A stretch of DNA of 64,000 nucleotides from Janthinobacterium sp. Its GTDB lineage: Bacteria > Pseudomonadota > Gammaproteobacteria > Burkholderiales > Chitinibacteraceae. Of this stretch, positions 19,047 to 29,169 are shown piece by piece. Positions within the stretch are counted from its first letter, which is position 1. Each line of letters starts with the position of its first letter. A program made the translations under genes and the position numbers. The notes below the pieces were generated by a model, which worked only from the letters and a program-made list of their open reading frames with translations, searched no databases and had not been told where the DNA came from. The DNA is taken from assembly GCA_025360045.1 (NCBI GenBank), contig JANYCY010000079.1, positions 62,001 to 126,000 of the forward strand. The letters are read 5' to 3'.

Positions 19047-20974
19047 GCCGATAGCGGGGGCTGTAGCTCGATTTCTAATTCGACTAAATCAATTTCTTCG
19101 AATGGTTCTTCGCCTTCGCTGGGGGAGGAGGCTTCGAATGGTTCTTCGCCTTCGCTGAGGGAGGAGGCTTCGAATGGTTCTTCGTCTTCGCTGGGGGTGG
19201 AGACTTCGATGGTTTCTACTTCTTGGTTGCTTTCATCAGGATTGCTGAGTAAGGCAATATCCAAGGGGCTATTTTCATCTTCAGCGGGAGCAAAATCGAG
19301 GGGAGGGAGGTCAAGTGAGATCACTTGCGGTACGGATGATGTGTTTTCTGCAACCGTATCGCTATTGGCCTCGCTTGGCGTGGATAAAAAATCCATCAAC
19401 ATAGCGTCTTGTTCACGCAGCGGTTCTGGCTCAGTGTGCACTTCTACGGGCGCTGCAATAGGGCTAGGCGGGGTGAAGTCGTGCTCCATGAGGATATCCT
19501 CGGCGATCTCTTCAACATCTGCTGGCATCACGGCTACTGCGGTGCTTTCTACTTCTTCATTTTGCGCACTATAAAGTGGGTTTTCTGGATCGAGGCGGTA
19601 GCCAATGTTCCGTACCAAGGCCCAATCGTCTGCATCACCATCTAGATCGTGGAAGCGTCTTGCAAGCTGAGCGTATTCGGTCTTCATGCCTTGTTGGCGC
19701 AAAACGCGGAATAGCAGTAACCATGGCTCATTTTCGGCTTCGTTTTCTTCGATGGTGTGGTAGAGCAATTCGATCGCTTGATCTGTTTCGCCTTGGGCCA
19801 CTAGCAGTTGCGCCCTTTCTAGCGTGGCGCTGCCATCTTCTTCTTGAACTTCGATGCCGCCATAAAATAATTGGCTGTGCCTAAATAGCGAGTGCTCTCC
19901 TTGCGCATCGGTTTGTTTATTGGGTTTGTGTTGGGGGCGCGATAGCTGGGATAGGGCACTTTCTGCATCGGCATCCCAAGTATTTTGATTTTGCCTACGA
20001 CGTAGCCATAGGCCGACGCCTGCTCCGGCGGCTAATAAGGCGATAACAGCGGCCATCCACCAGCTATTCTTGGGCTCATCCTCGGCTTGATGTCGTTGAA
20101 TGGCCGCAGCGGTTGGCGTGGGTGCACTGCTTGGTATTGGTGGCTCGGTGTTGCTGATCGTCAAGGATGCAATTGGGGCGGGGCTGATTGTGCTGGCGTT
20201 AAGCTTGCCTGCGCTTAGTCCTTGTAAGTGTTGCATGGATTGTTGCAGGCGAGTCATTTCTGATTGCAGCTGTTCTTGCAAGCCCTGCATCATGGCGATT
20301 TTAGTTTTTAGCTCTTCTGGGCTGAGCACCGCAGGTGCTTGATTTTTAATGTTTAATTCGCTTTCAATTCTCAGCTGCCCACCACTTGCCGGCAGGAGGG
20401 TTTCTGCAGGAGGTGTGGCTACTGCGGTAGCGTTTTTTGGCTCGCTATGTAGGGGTGTCGTCGTTTGGCTTTTGGGCTTGCTGATATTTGCTGTGCGATG
20501 AGCGTGGCTGCGTACTGCTGTGGTGCTTGGCTTCTTGGTTATTGGGTGTGTCTCTTCTGCCACACTGGGTGGGTTAAGCGGAGCAGGATCTAAAAACACG
20601 GTGTAGCTGCGTTGAAGACGCTGCCCTTTACACTCCATTTTAATGCTGAAGCTGGCCATCGGCTCATAAATTACATCGGCAGATTGAATCAAAATCTGCC
20701 CACTTCTTTCCTTGCTTTGTAGGCGTAGCGAGGCTTGGCCTAAGCCCGGCAGGTCGTTACTTGGAGCGAGGATGCTGAGCTTGCTACAGTCCTCGGCTAA
20801 GCCATCTTCTGGGGAAAGCTGGTAGCTCACGCTGCCCCGAAAGCGTTGCCCAACGGCAGAATTGATCGTCAGCTCCCCCAGCGTGAGGGCGGCAGCCGGC
20901 TCGCTCACGACTAGAGCAAGGCACAGCAGCTGCCAACTAAAACGCAGCTTGATAGGGGGAATATTTATCATCAT
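19025..20974 (-). CDS. FimV/HubP-like protein
   Basis: A 649-residue protein with a signal peptide followed by the FimV N-terminal domain, beginning at LTLGELTINSAVGQRFRGSV. This family organises cell poles and type IV pili. After a Thr/Ser/Pro linker and a coiled coil (about 220-255, Gln/Leu-rich) there is one membrane helix (about 305-325, WMAAVIALLAAGAGVGLWL). The cytoplasmic part has a TPR-like region (AQLLVAQGETDQAIELL) and an acidic tail with three 12-residue repeats of the EPFEASS-SEGE type. A LysM domain is not obvious. It is shorter than classical FimV and may be a divergent member. Confidence 0.8.
   Translation of the reverse strand: MMINIPPIKLRFSWQLLCLALVVSEPAAALTLGELTINSAVGQRFRGSVSYQLSPEDGLAEDCSKLSILAPSNDLPGLGQASLRLQSKERSGQILIQSADVIYEPMASFSIKMECKGQRLQRSYTVFLDPAPLNPPSVAEETHPITKKPSTTAVRSHAHRTANISKPKSQTTTPLHSEPKNATAVATPPAETLLPASGGQLRIESELNIKNQAPAVLSPEELKTKIAMMQGLQEQLQSEMTRLQQSMQHLQGLSAGKLNASTISPAPIASLTISNTEPPIPSSAPTPTAAAIQRHQAEDEPKNSWWMAAVIALLAAGAGVGLWLRRRQNQNTWDADAESALSQLSRPQHKPNKQTDAQGEHSLFRHSQLFYGGIEVQEEDGSATLERAQLLVAQGETDQAIELLYHTIEENEAENEPWLLLFRVLRQQGMKTEYAQLARRFHDLDGDADDWALVRNIGYRLDPENPLYSAQNEEVESTAVAVMPADVEEIAEDILMEHDFTPPSPIAAPVEVHTEPEPLREQDAMLMDFLSTPSEANSDTVAENTSSVPQVISLDLPPLDFAPAEDENSPLDIALLSNPDESNQEVETIEVSTPSEDEEPFEASSLSEGEEPFEASSPSEGEEPFEEIDLVELEIELQPPLSAFDTRKH
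19097..19204. repeat. Three 36-bp tandem repeats in the fimV-like 3' end
   Basis: Consecutive 36-nt units (19097-19132, 19133-19168, 19169-19204) encode acidic EPFEASS-SEGE-like dodecapeptides. The third copy has a few substitutions. Copy number could vary by slippage without shifting frame. Confidence 0.85.
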
Positions 20975-21070
20975 TAATTAGGTGAGCCGTTTAATGCCAA
21001 GTAGATGTAATTTAAAGCTTTAGTTGGACTGTAGACTATTTACTCAGGGCTGACAAAGAGTCGGTCAGTT

Positions 21071-23866
21071 TTAGTGAGCTTCCTCCCAGTTTAGACCAAC
21101 ACCGACTTCTGCTAGTAAAGGGACCGTCAGCTCGGCAGCTTGCGCCATTCTGATCGGCAATTGCACACGCATTAGTTCCACTTCGGCATCGGGCACTTCC
21201 AGCACCAGTTCATCATGCACTTGCATAATTAAACGGCTTCGCAGGCCTGTCGCCTTAATCCAGTCTGCGACATTAATCATAGCCAGTTTAATTAAATCGG
21301 CGGCTGTGCCTTGCATCGGTGCATTAATCGCTGCGCGCTCGGCCCCAGCACGGCGAGCGGCGTTGGCAGATTTTATTTCTGGCAACCACAGGCGGCGGCC
21401 AAATACCGTTTCTACATAGCCGTGTTCTTTGGCGCTGGCACGGATGTTTTCCATGTATTGAGCCACACCGTTGAAACGCGCAAAGTAGCGGTCGATAAAG
21501 TTTTTGGCGGCGTCGCGCGGGATTTCCAGCTGGGCCGCTAGGCCAAACACGCCCATGCCATAAATCAGGCCAAAGTTAATGCTTTTGGCGTAGCGGCGCT
21601 GCTCGCTGCTGACTTGATCGAGCGCCACGGCAAACACTTCGGCGGCAGTAGTGCGGTGGATATCCTCGCCGGAGTTAAACGCGGCGATCATCGCCTCGTC
21701 GCCAGATAGGTGCGCCATGATGCGCAGCTCAATTTGCGAGTAATCGGCTGACATAATTTGCCAGCCTTTGGGTGCAATAAAGGCTTCGCGAATCTTGCGG
21801 CCTTCCATGCTTTTTACTGGGATATTTTGCAGATTAGGCTCGCTAGAACTTAAGCGACCCGTAATTGCCACGGTCTGGTTGTAGCTGGTATGCACACGGC
21901 CAGTACGTGGGTTGACCATCAGCGGCAGTTTATCGGTGTAAGTCGATTTCAGCTTGGACAGTGAGCGATGCTCGAGCAGCACTTTAGGCAGGGGGAAGTC
22001 TTTAGCCAGCTCTTGCAACACTTCTTCATCGGTAGATGGTGCGCCCTTGGGGGTTTTCTTGATCACGGGCAGTTTGAGCTGCTCAAAGAAAATTTCGCCA
22101 ATTTGCTTGGGGCTGGCCAGATTAAACGGCTGCCCCGCCAAATCGTAAGCGCTTTGCTCGAGTGCTAGTAAGCGCAGGCCAATTTCGTGGCTTTGTTGAT
22201 TGAGTTTGTGGCTATCGAGCAGCACACCGGTGCGCTCCATCTCAAACAAGATGCTGCGCGATGGCATTTCGATTTCACGGTAAACATGCGCCAGCCCAGC
22301 AGTCAGACGTGGCAACATGGCGTGGGCCAGCTGCAAGGTGATGTCCGCATCTTCGGCGGCGTAAACGCTGGCGATTTCTACCGCAACTTCGTCAAAGCCA
22401 ATTTGCTTAGCGCCTTTGCCGCAGAGTTCTTCGTATTTAATGGTGGCAATGCCGAGTTCTCTCTCGGCTTGCGCATCCATACTATGTTTTTCGTGGCTGG
22501 CCAGCACATAGGACATCAAGAGGGTGTCGTCTTCGACCCCCGCCAGTGCGACGCCGTGATTGGCAAAAATATGCTGATCAAATTTTAAATTTTGGCCGAG
22601 CTTTTTATGGCTGGCCGACTCTAACCAAGGCTTGAGTTTGGCGAGTGTGGCATCTAGCGGTAGTTGATCGACCGCATCTGGCCCGCGATGGGCGAGTGGC
22701 AAGTAGGCAGCGTGGCCGCTCTCAATGCAAAACGACATGCCGACAATTTGGGAATTTAAGGCATCCAAACCGGTGGTTTCGGTATCGAGCGATACAACTG
22801 GAGCGGCCAGCAGCTGAGTTAGCCAGCTATCTAGTTCGGCATCTGTCAGTATCGTTTGGTAGTTGCGCTCTACAGGTGGACGTGGTGTTTCGACAACTTC
22901 GAAAACTGGGGCGCTGCTTTTCACTTCTTCTTTGCTAACAGGGCTGTTGCTGGCTACCAAGCTAAATAAATCGTCGCTGGCAGGGGCTGGAATGGAAGCC
23001 GCAGCAGCTTTGCTTTCTGCTTCGCGGATCCAGCTGCGGAAATTAGCAGTGCGAAAAATTCCCAGTAGCGTGTCCCAGTCTTCGGGCTGTGGCTCAAGAT
23101 CGGCAAATTGCTGTGGTAATTCGTTGCTTAAATCCAGATCACATTTAATGGTGACCAGCTGCTTGGCCATCGGCAGCCATTCTAGTGTGTTGCGTAAATT
23201 CTCACCCACTACGCCTTTAATTGCGGCGGCATTGGCCATCACGGCATCGAGTGTTTGGTACTCATCGAGCCATTTTTTCGCGGTTTTCGGGCCGCATTTT
23301 GGTACGCCAGGTACGTTATCGACGGTATCGCCAATCAGCGCGAGATAATCGACAATTTGCTCGGGGCGTACGCCAAATTTATTGATGACGCCTTCGATAT
23401 CGAGCACTTCTTCGGTCATCGAGTTTTCGATACGCACATATTGATTAACCAACTGTGCCATGTCTTTATCGCCAGTTGACATGATGGTAGTAATACCGTG
23501 TTCTGTACCCCAGCTTGCTAGTGTTCCAATCACATCGTCAGCTTCTACACCATCCACCATCAGGATTTTAATGCCGAATGCTTTCACTGCGGCATGAATC
23601 GGCGCAATTTGCACCCGCAATTCATCGGGCATAGATGGGCGCTGAGCCTTATATTCGCTGTATAAATCGTCGCGAAAGGTTTTGCCCTTGGCATCAAATA
23701 CACAGGCGATATAATCGGCTGGTGTTTGCTGGCGCAGCTTTTTCAGCATATTAACAAAGCCGTACAGCGCATTGGTTGGAGTGCCGTCCGGTGCCGCTAA
23801 ATCGCGGATCGCATGGAAGGCTCGGTAGAGGTAGGAAGAGCCGTCAATTAAAAGCAGGGTCGCCAT
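21071..23866 (-). CDS. polA: DNA polymerase I
   Basis: A 931-residue Pol I for Okazaki-fragment processing and repair. Three domains are visible. The 5'-3' exonuclease (about 1-290) has LLIDGSSYLYRAFHA, VFDAKGKTFRDDLYSEYKAQR and GVEADDVIGT. The 3'-5' exonuclease (about 335-520) retains the catalytic DTETTG motif, so proofreading is likely. The polymerase domain has SADYSQIELRIMAHLSGD, RRYAKSINFGLIYGMG, NAPMQGTAADLIK and MQVHDELVLEVP. Length and order match E. coli PolA. It is transcribed away from the DUF2782-thrB genes. Confidence 0.98.
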   Translation of the reverse strand: MATLLLIDGSSYLYRAFHAIRDLAAPDGTPTNALYGFVNMLKKLRQQTPADYIACVFDAKGKTFRDDLYSEYKAQRPSMPDELRVQIAPIHAAVKAFGIKILMVDGVEADDVIGTLASWGTEHGITTIMSTGDKDMAQLVNQYVRIENSMTEEVLDIEGVINKFGVRPEQIVDYLALIGDTVDNVPGVPKCGPKTAKKWLDEYQTLDAVMANAAAIKGVVGENLRNTLEWLPMAKQLVTIKCDLDLSNELPQQFADLEPQPEDWDTLLGIFRTANFRSWIREAESKAAAASIPAPASDDLFSLVASNSPVSKEEVKSSAPVFEVVETPRPPVERNYQTILTDAELDSWLTQLLAAPVVSLDTETTGLDALNSQIVGMSFCIESGHAAYLPLAHRGPDAVDQLPLDATLAKLKPWLESASHKKLGQNLKFDQHIFANHGVALAGVEDDTLLMSYVLASHEKHSMDAQAERELGIATIKYEELCGKGAKQIGFDEVAVEIASVYAAEDADITLQLAHAMLPRLTAGLAHVYREIEMPSRSILFEMERTGVLLDSHKLNQQSHEIGLRLLALEQSAYDLAGQPFNLASPKQIGEIFFEQLKLPVIKKTPKGAPSTDEEVLQELAKDFPLPKVLLEHRSLSKLKSTYTDKLPLMVNPRTGRVHTSYNQTVAITGRLSSSEPNLQNIPVKSMEGRKIREAFIAPKGWQIMSADYSQIELRIMAHLSGDEAMIAAFNSGEDIHRTTAAEVFAVALDQVSSEQRRYAKSINFGLIYGMGVFGLAAQLEIPRDAAKNFIDRYFARFNGVAQYMENIRASAKEHGYVETVFGRRLWLPEIKSANAARRAGAERAAINAPMQGTAADLIKLAMINVADWIKATGLRSRLIMQVHDELVLEVPDAEVELMRVQLPIRMAQAAELTVPLLAEVGVGLNWEEAH

Positions 23867-24212
23867 GCGATGAAACTCTCTATACTTGGTGTAAGAAAAA
23901 TAGATACAGCTGCCAGCTTGTCAATTTGTTTTAGCTGAAGTGCGTAGTTTTGATTTGCTAAAATATGCATAAATCCAGCGTATTATAAGGCCTAAGCCAT
24001 TGAATCGCTGTTTTTATCTGTCAGCTTAAACATGGCACTGCTGACATTTATTTCATGATCACTCTGCTGTATGCGTCAAGATCTTGCGGGTCTGCATAGA
24101 TCGATGTTGTGGCGATAAAAGCGCCCTTTGTGGCCATTTGTACACATCATGGTTGATGTATTCAGCAGTCAGACTGGGCCAATGGCCTGAGCTAGCCTAA
24201 AAAGGAAATCCA
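23867..24212. other. Divergent intergenic region, no gene seen
   Basis: The 346-bp gap between divergent polA and the DUF2782 gene is AT-rich near polA. It must contain both promoters. I see no clear RNA gene, repeat or operator. Confidence 0.5.
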
Positions 24213-24530
24213 ATGCGCCCTATTTTACTTAGCCTCTTACTCAGTAGCACGGTGTTTGCCGCTGCGCCTAGCGATGTGCCTCCTCCCTTGCCTGCCACGG
24301 AAAACGAGGCAAAAGTGCTTGAGACGCCGGAAGTGCGTGTCATTGAGAAAGCTGATGCGACGATTGCTGAATATCGCCTCAGAGGAAAACTCTACATGAT
24401 GAAAGTGACACCTAAGGTTGGCCTGCCCTATTTCCTTGTTGATAAAGAAGGGCGGGGGCGTTTTGATCGTAGTGATGATTTGGGTGGTAGTAATTTATCT
24501 GTGCCACGTTGGGTTATTTTTGAATTTTGA
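24213..24530 (+). CDS. DUF2782-family periplasmic protein
   Basis: A 105-residue protein with a signal peptide (RPILLSLLLSSTVFAAAPS), a Pro-rich mature start (VPPPLPATENEA) and the DUF2782 core (PEVRVIEKADATIAEYRLRG, MMKVTPKVGLPYFLVD). The function is unknown. The family is typical of betaproteobacteria and often sits beside polA and thrB, as here. It ends 9 bp before thrB, so the two are likely co-transcribed. Confidence 0.85.
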   Translation: MRPILLSLLLSSTVFAAAPSDVPPPLPATENEAKVLETPEVRVIEKADATIAEYRLRGKLYMMKVTPKVGLPYFLVDKEGRGRFDRSDDLGGSNLSVPRWVIFEF

Positions 24531-24539
24531 GTTGAATCT

Positions 24540-25478
24540 ATGTCCGTTTTTACTACCGTGACTGCGGAAGACCTCGGTCCCTTCCTGAAGCGTTATTCCA
24601 TTGGCAGCTTGCTGGAGCTTAAAGGTATTGCCGCTGGCATTACCAATACCAATTATTTTGTAACGACCACTCACGGTCGCTATGTGCTGACATTGTTTGA
24701 AAACCTGTCTGCAGACGAGCTGCCTTTTTATGTCAATTTGATGGCGCATTTGGCGCATCATGGTATTGCGGTTGCCGCGCCGATCGCTAATTTGGCTGAT
24801 CAGTATGTAGACCAGCTTAATGGTCGCCCAACCCTGCTGGTGCAATGTGTACCGGGCACGGTTGTGGATGAGCCAAGTGCAACACAATGTGCAGAAGTGG
24901 GCGAAATGCTGGCGCAAATGCATTTAGCTGCGGCGAGCTATCGTGGGGAAATGAAAAACCCACGTGGTGCAGATTGGTGGAATACAACTGCGCCGCAGTT
25001 ATTTGCTTTGATGAGCGAGGCCGATGCTGAGCAGCTGCGGTGCGAGCTGGCTTTGCAAGCTGAACAGGGCTTTGCTGATTTGCCTAGAGGCGTGATTCAT
25101 GCGGATTTATTCCGCGATAACGTCTTACTCAATGGTGATCATGTTGGCGGTTTTATTGATTTTTATTACGCCTGTAATGATGTTCTTCTTTACGACTTAG
25201 CCATTACTTTGAACGATTGGTGCGTGAACGCGTCCGGCGATATGAATACCGACCGAGCCAAGGCTTTGTTGCAGGGTTATCAGGGCGTTCGTGCTTTAGA
25301 AAACGCTGAAATTGCGGCTTGGCCCGTGGTATTGCGTGCAGCCGCGCTGCGTTTTTGGGTATCGCGTTTGTATGACTTTCATAAGCCAGCTGCCGGTGAA
25401 ATGACTTTTGCTAAAGACCCTGGGCATTTTCAGCGCGTTATCAGCGCTCATGCTGAGCGTCAGGACTTCTGGTTGTGA
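24540..25478 (+). CDS. thrB: Homoserine kinase ThrB (APH-fold type)
   Basis: A 312-residue homoserine kinase of the phosphotransferase fold used by pseudomonads and betaproteobacteria, unrelated to the GHMP-type ThrB of E. coli. It makes O-phosphohomoserine for threonine synthesis. Features are MSVFTTVTAEDLGPFL, the nucleotide-loop region GIAAGITNTNYFV, the catalytic HADLFRDNVLL and the metal-binding GGFIDFYYA. It follows the DUF2782 gene and overlaps the next gene's GTG start. Confidence 0.95.
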   Translation: MSVFTTVTAEDLGPFLKRYSIGSLLELKGIAAGITNTNYFVTTTHGRYVLTLFENLSADELPFYVNLMAHLAHHGIAVAAPIANLADQYVDQLNGRPTLLVQCVPGTVVDEPSATQCAEVGEMLAQMHLAAASYRGEMKNPRGADWWNTTAPQLFALMSEADAEQLRCELALQAEQGFADLPRGVIHADLFRDNVLLNGDHVGGFIDFYYACNDVLLYDLAITLNDWCVNASGDMNTDRAKALLQGYQGVRALENAEIAAWPVVLRAAALRFWVSRLYDFHKPAAGEMTFAKDPGHFQRVISAHAERQDFWL

Positions 25479-26866
25479 ATACTTTTTTAGAAGCGCTTAA
25501 AAGTTTATTAGATGCGGCGGGCGTCTTAACGGGTAAAGAGACTGCTGGCTATTGTCTCGATCAGCGCCGCCGTTATCAGGGATCTGCGCTGGCTGTGGCT
25601 AGGCCGAGATCGACCACTGAAGTGGCGGCAGTGGTTCAGCTCTGTAGCGTGCATGGTGTGGCGATTGTGCCGCAGGGTGGAAACACTAGCCTTTGTGGCG
25701 GTGCAACGCCGGATGCATCGGGTACGGCTTTGGTGCTATCGCTAGAGCGGATGAATCAAATCATTGAGGTTGATCCTGATAACAACACCATGATCGTGGA
25801 AGCAGGTGCGATTCTTGCTGATGTGCAAGCGGCAGCAAGGGCGGCTAATCGCTTATTTCCTGCCGAATGGGCGGCTTCCGGCTCCTGTCGCATCGGCGGC
25901 GCTTTAGCGACCAATGCGGGCGGCGTGAACGTGCTGCGCTACGGCAATATGCGAGAGCTGACCTTGGGTTTAGAAGTGGTATTACCCAGTGGTGAGGTCT
26001 GGAATGGTTTACGGGGTTTAAGAAAAGACAATACAGGCTATGATTTAAAGCAGCTCTTTGTTGGCTCTGAAGGAACACTAGGCGTGATTACCCGTGCCGT
26101 ACTGAGGCTTTATCCCTTGCCAACAGCGCATGCAACGGCCTTGGTGGCGGTGAATGATCCAACCGCCGCTGTGGAGTTGCTGCGAGGGATACAGGCTGCT
26201 GTGGGGGACCGAGTGACTTCGTTTGAGCTGATGTCCAAACCCTGTTTTGAATTACTGGCGAAGCAATGTCCAAGCTTGCCACATCCATTCAGCCTTTTGC
26301 CTGAATGGGCCGTTTTAGTAGAGCTATCAGACGGTGGTGATAGCCATACGCTGACAGATCAACTGGCGGATGTTTTACATGCTCTTTCATGTGACAACGC
26401 CTTGCTTGCACAAAATAGTAAGCAGGCGAGGGATTTTTGGCAGCTGCGGGAGCATATCCCCGAGGCGCAACGCCGAGAAGGTGTGAGCATTAAGCACGAT
26501 ATTAGCGTGCCTGTTGGAAATATCCCCACATTTTTAAATGAATGTGGTCAGCAATTAGCTTTAGCATTTAGCGATGCGGCAATTATTGCTTTTGGACATT
26601 TAGGCGATGGCAATTTACATTACAATGTTTTTAGAACAGATAAAACCGCCGCTTTGTATGCGGATGAGCCGGCTGTCAATGATATTGTTTATTCATGTGT
26701 TGCGTCTCACAATGGCAGTATCAGTGCAGAACACGGTATTGGACAATTAAAGCGTCATCATTTAGCTAGATATAGAAATCCTTTAGAATTAGCTTTAATG
26801 CAACAAATAAAACGAGTGTTTGATCCAAGGCAAATCATGAATCCGGGGAAAGTATTAATCGATTAA
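25475..26866 (+). CDS. FAD-linked oxidase (D-lactate / D-2-hydroxyglutarate dehydrogenase-like)
   Basis: A 463-residue flavoenzyme of the GlcD/D2HGDH family. The PCMH FAD-binding domain has VPQGGNTSLCGGATP and RIGGALATNAGGVNVLRYG. The C-terminal oxidase cap has FGHLGDGNLHYNV and EHGIGQLKRHHL, with PGKVLID at the end. It oxidises a D-2-hydroxyacid, but the exact substrate cannot be read from the sequence. The GTG start overlaps the thrB stop by 4 bp. D-2-hydroxyglutarate from SerA side activity is a plausible substrate. Confidence 0.88.
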   Translation: MNTFLEALKSLLDAAGVLTGKETAGYCLDQRRRYQGSALAVARPRSTTEVAAVVQLCSVHGVAIVPQGGNTSLCGGATPDASGTALVLSLERMNQIIEVDPDNNTMIVEAGAILADVQAAARAANRLFPAEWAASGSCRIGGALATNAGGVNVLRYGNMRELTLGLEVVLPSGEVWNGLRGLRKDNTGYDLKQLFVGSEGTLGVITRAVLRLYPLPTAHATALVAVNDPTAAVELLRGIQAAVGDRVTSFELMSKPCFELLAKQCPSLPHPFSLLPEWAVLVELSDGGDSHTLTDQLADVLHALSCDNALLAQNSKQARDFWQLREHIPEAQRREGVSIKHDISVPVGNIPTFLNECGQQLALAFSDAAIIAFGHLGDGNLHYNVFRTDKTAALYADEPAVNDIVYSCVASHNGSISAEHGIGQLKRHHLARYRNPLELALMQQIKRVFDPRQIMNPGKVLID

Positions 26867-26985
26867 TAATTATATAATCATTTTCATATACATTACGCAT
26901 TAAGCTTCTATACAATAGCTATATTGATTAAGCTTAAAATTGCAAGTGAAAACACTTTTTATAACTACTAAATTAAAGTTAATGC

Positions 26986-29169
26986 ATGAGCGAGTCTAAT
27001 CCCAGCCATTTCAAAGCGACTGATCGTCCTGACTGGCGAGTGGGCGAGCATCAGAGCCGTTTTGACCCCCTTCTGGATTGTTTGGCCGAGCTGACACGCA
27101 TTCACAGTCACCCGTGGACGTGTGAAGCCTTATCGGCGGGCCTGCCCCTTACAGATAATCTGCTATCTCCTTCCTTGGTGCCACGTGCGGCGGCTCGGGC
27201 CGGTTTATCCGCTCGTGTGGTGCGCCGATCCTTACAAGAATTACCGACCGCACTCTTTCCCGTTATTTTGCTGCTAAAAGATCGGGGTGCTTGCTTATTG
27301 CTGGAGTGGACAGAGGACCGTATGGCTCGGGTTTGTTTTCCTGAAACAGGAGAATCATCCGAGCTGGTGGATGCAGAAACCTTAGCCGCCGCGCATAACG
27401 GCATTGCCATTTTTGTTCGGCCTAAATTTAGGTTTGAAACACGCGCACCAGAGCATGGCTCAGTGCGCAGCCGGCATTGGTTTTGGAGTGTAGTAAAGGA
27501 CAACTGGCGTTTATATCGTGATGCCCTGCTGGCCGCGCTGCTGATTAATCTGTTGGCGCTGGCGATGCCGCTGTTTTCCATGAATGTATACGATAGGGTT
27601 GTGCCCAATCATGCTTTGGAAACGCTTTGGGTCTTAGCCTTGGGCGCTTTGGCGGTACTGTGTTTTGATTTCTTATTACGCACTATTCGCGGCCATATTA
27701 TTGATGTGGCGTCTAAGCGGATTGATGTGACGCTCTCTGCGTTGATTATGGAGCGGGTGTTGGGTATACGGATGGAAGCGCGCCCAGCATCGGTCGGCTC
27801 TTTTGTCGCCAATTTGCGTGCTTTTGAATCGGTGCGCGATTTTATTGCCTCGGCCTCGATCACTACTCTTGTTGATCTGCCTTTCGTGCTGATTTTCCTC
27901 TTGGTAATGGTCTGGATTTCGCCGTGGCTTGCGGTGCCAGCGATGGTGGGGATTGTGTTGGTGGTGGGCTTTACGCTGCTGGCGCAAGACAAAATGCAGG
28001 AAATGGTCGAGCTAACTCAGCGCGCATCGGCGCAGCGTAATGCCACTTTGGTTGAAGGGCTGGTGGGAATTGAAACAATTAAAGTAATGGGCGCGGAAAG
28101 CGAGTTCCAGCGCCGTTGGGAGCGCTCGACTCACTTCTTGGCGCAAGTTGGCTCAAAACTTAAATTACTCTCATCGACCACCGTCAACTTTGCCTCGCTA
28201 ATTAGCCAATTGGTCAGCGTGGTGGTGATTATGGTTGGCGTGTATTTACTGACCGAAAATATGGTGACGATGGGGGGGATTATTGCCGCCTCCATGTTGT
28301 CGGGAAGGGCTTTGGCCCCGCTTGGGCAGGTCGCTGGCTTACTCATGCAATACCAAAATGCGCGCACTTCCTTGGCGGGTATTGAATCACATATGAAATT
28401 GCCGGTTGAGCGCCCAGCAGATAGTAATTTCTTGCACCGTGAATCATTTCGTGGCGATATTGAGTTTAAAAATGTGAGTTTTGGCTACGCCGGTAGCGAT
28501 GAAAAAGTATTGAACAATGTTTCGTTTAAATTAAAAGCCGGTGAAAAAATGGCCATTATTGGCCGGATTGGCTCGGGCAAAACCACGATAGAGAAATTGA
28601 TTCTGGGGCTTTATTACCCAACCGAAGGCGCTGTTTTAATTGATGGCGTGGATACAAGGCAAATCGATCCGGCTGAGCTACGCCGTGCCATTGGCCATGT
28701 GCCGCAAGAGCCGATCTTGTTTTATGGCACTTTGCGCCAGAATATTGCGATGGGCGCACCATTTGCCGATGACGCGAGTATTCTGGCGGCTGCCGAGTTG
28801 GCTGGCGTGAAAGAGTTTTCAGATTTGCACCCGCGTGGCTTTGATATGTTGATTGCCGAGCGGGGCGAGTCATTGTCTGGCGGGCAACGACAAACCGTTT
28901 CGATTGCCCGTGCCATGCTGAATGATCCGCCTATGCTTTTACTTGATGAGCCCACCAGCGCGATGGATCATCTTTCTGAAGAAAAACTAAAAGCACGCTT
29001 AAAAGCCTATGTAACGCAAAAAACCCTATTGCTCGTCACGCACCGAACCTCGCTACTGGATTTAGTCGATAGGTTGATCGTATTAGACCAAGGGCAAGTC
29101 GTGGCCGATGGGGCTAAGGCGCAGGTGATCGAAGCGCTGCAGCAGGGCAGAATAGGCAGGACCAGCTAA
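26986..29169 (+). CDS. lapB: T1SS ABC transporter, LapB-like
   Basis: A 727-residue exporter for the large adhesin encoded at 31338. It has an N-terminal C39-like domain without the protease Cys (about 25-150), a six-helix membrane domain starting near residue 170 (LYRDALLAALLINLLALAMPLFSMNVYDRV), and an ABC domain with Walker A GRIGSGKTT, LSGGQRQT and MLLLDEPTSAMD. It is the intact counterpart of the broken hlyB-like gene at 12.9 kb but belongs to the LapB/adhesin subgroup. It shares one base (TAATG) with the adaptor gene downstream. Confidence 0.93.
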   Translation: MSESNPSHFKATDRPDWRVGEHQSRFDPLLDCLAELTRIHSHPWTCEALSAGLPLTDNLLSPSLVPRAAARAGLSARVVRRSLQELPTALFPVILLLKDRGACLLLEWTEDRMARVCFPETGESSELVDAETLAAAHNGIAIFVRPKFRFETRAPEHGSVRSRHWFWSVVKDNWRLYRDALLAALLINLLALAMPLFSMNVYDRVVPNHALETLWVLALGALAVLCFDFLLRTIRGHIIDVASKRIDVTLSALIMERVLGIRMEARPASVGSFVANLRAFESVRDFIASASITTLVDLPFVLIFLLVMVWISPWLAVPAMVGIVLVVGFTLLAQDKMQEMVELTQRASAQRNATLVEGLVGIETIKVMGAESEFQRRWERSTHFLAQVGSKLKLLSSTTVNFASLISQLVSVVVIMVGVYLLTENMVTMGGIIAASMLSGRALAPLGQVAGLLMQYQNARTSLAGIESHMKLPVERPADSNFLHRESFRGDIEFKNVSFGYAGSDEKVLNNVSFKLKAGEKMAIIGRIGSGKTTIEKLILGLYYPTEGAVLIDGVDTRQIDPAELRRAIGHVPQEPILFYGTLRQNIAMGAPFADDASILAAAELAGVKEFSDLHPRGFDMLIAERGESLSGGQRQTVSIARAMLNDPPMLLLDEPTSAMDHLSEEKLKARLKAYVTQKTLLLVTHRTSLLDLVDRLIVLDQGQVVADGAKAQVIEALQQGRIGRTS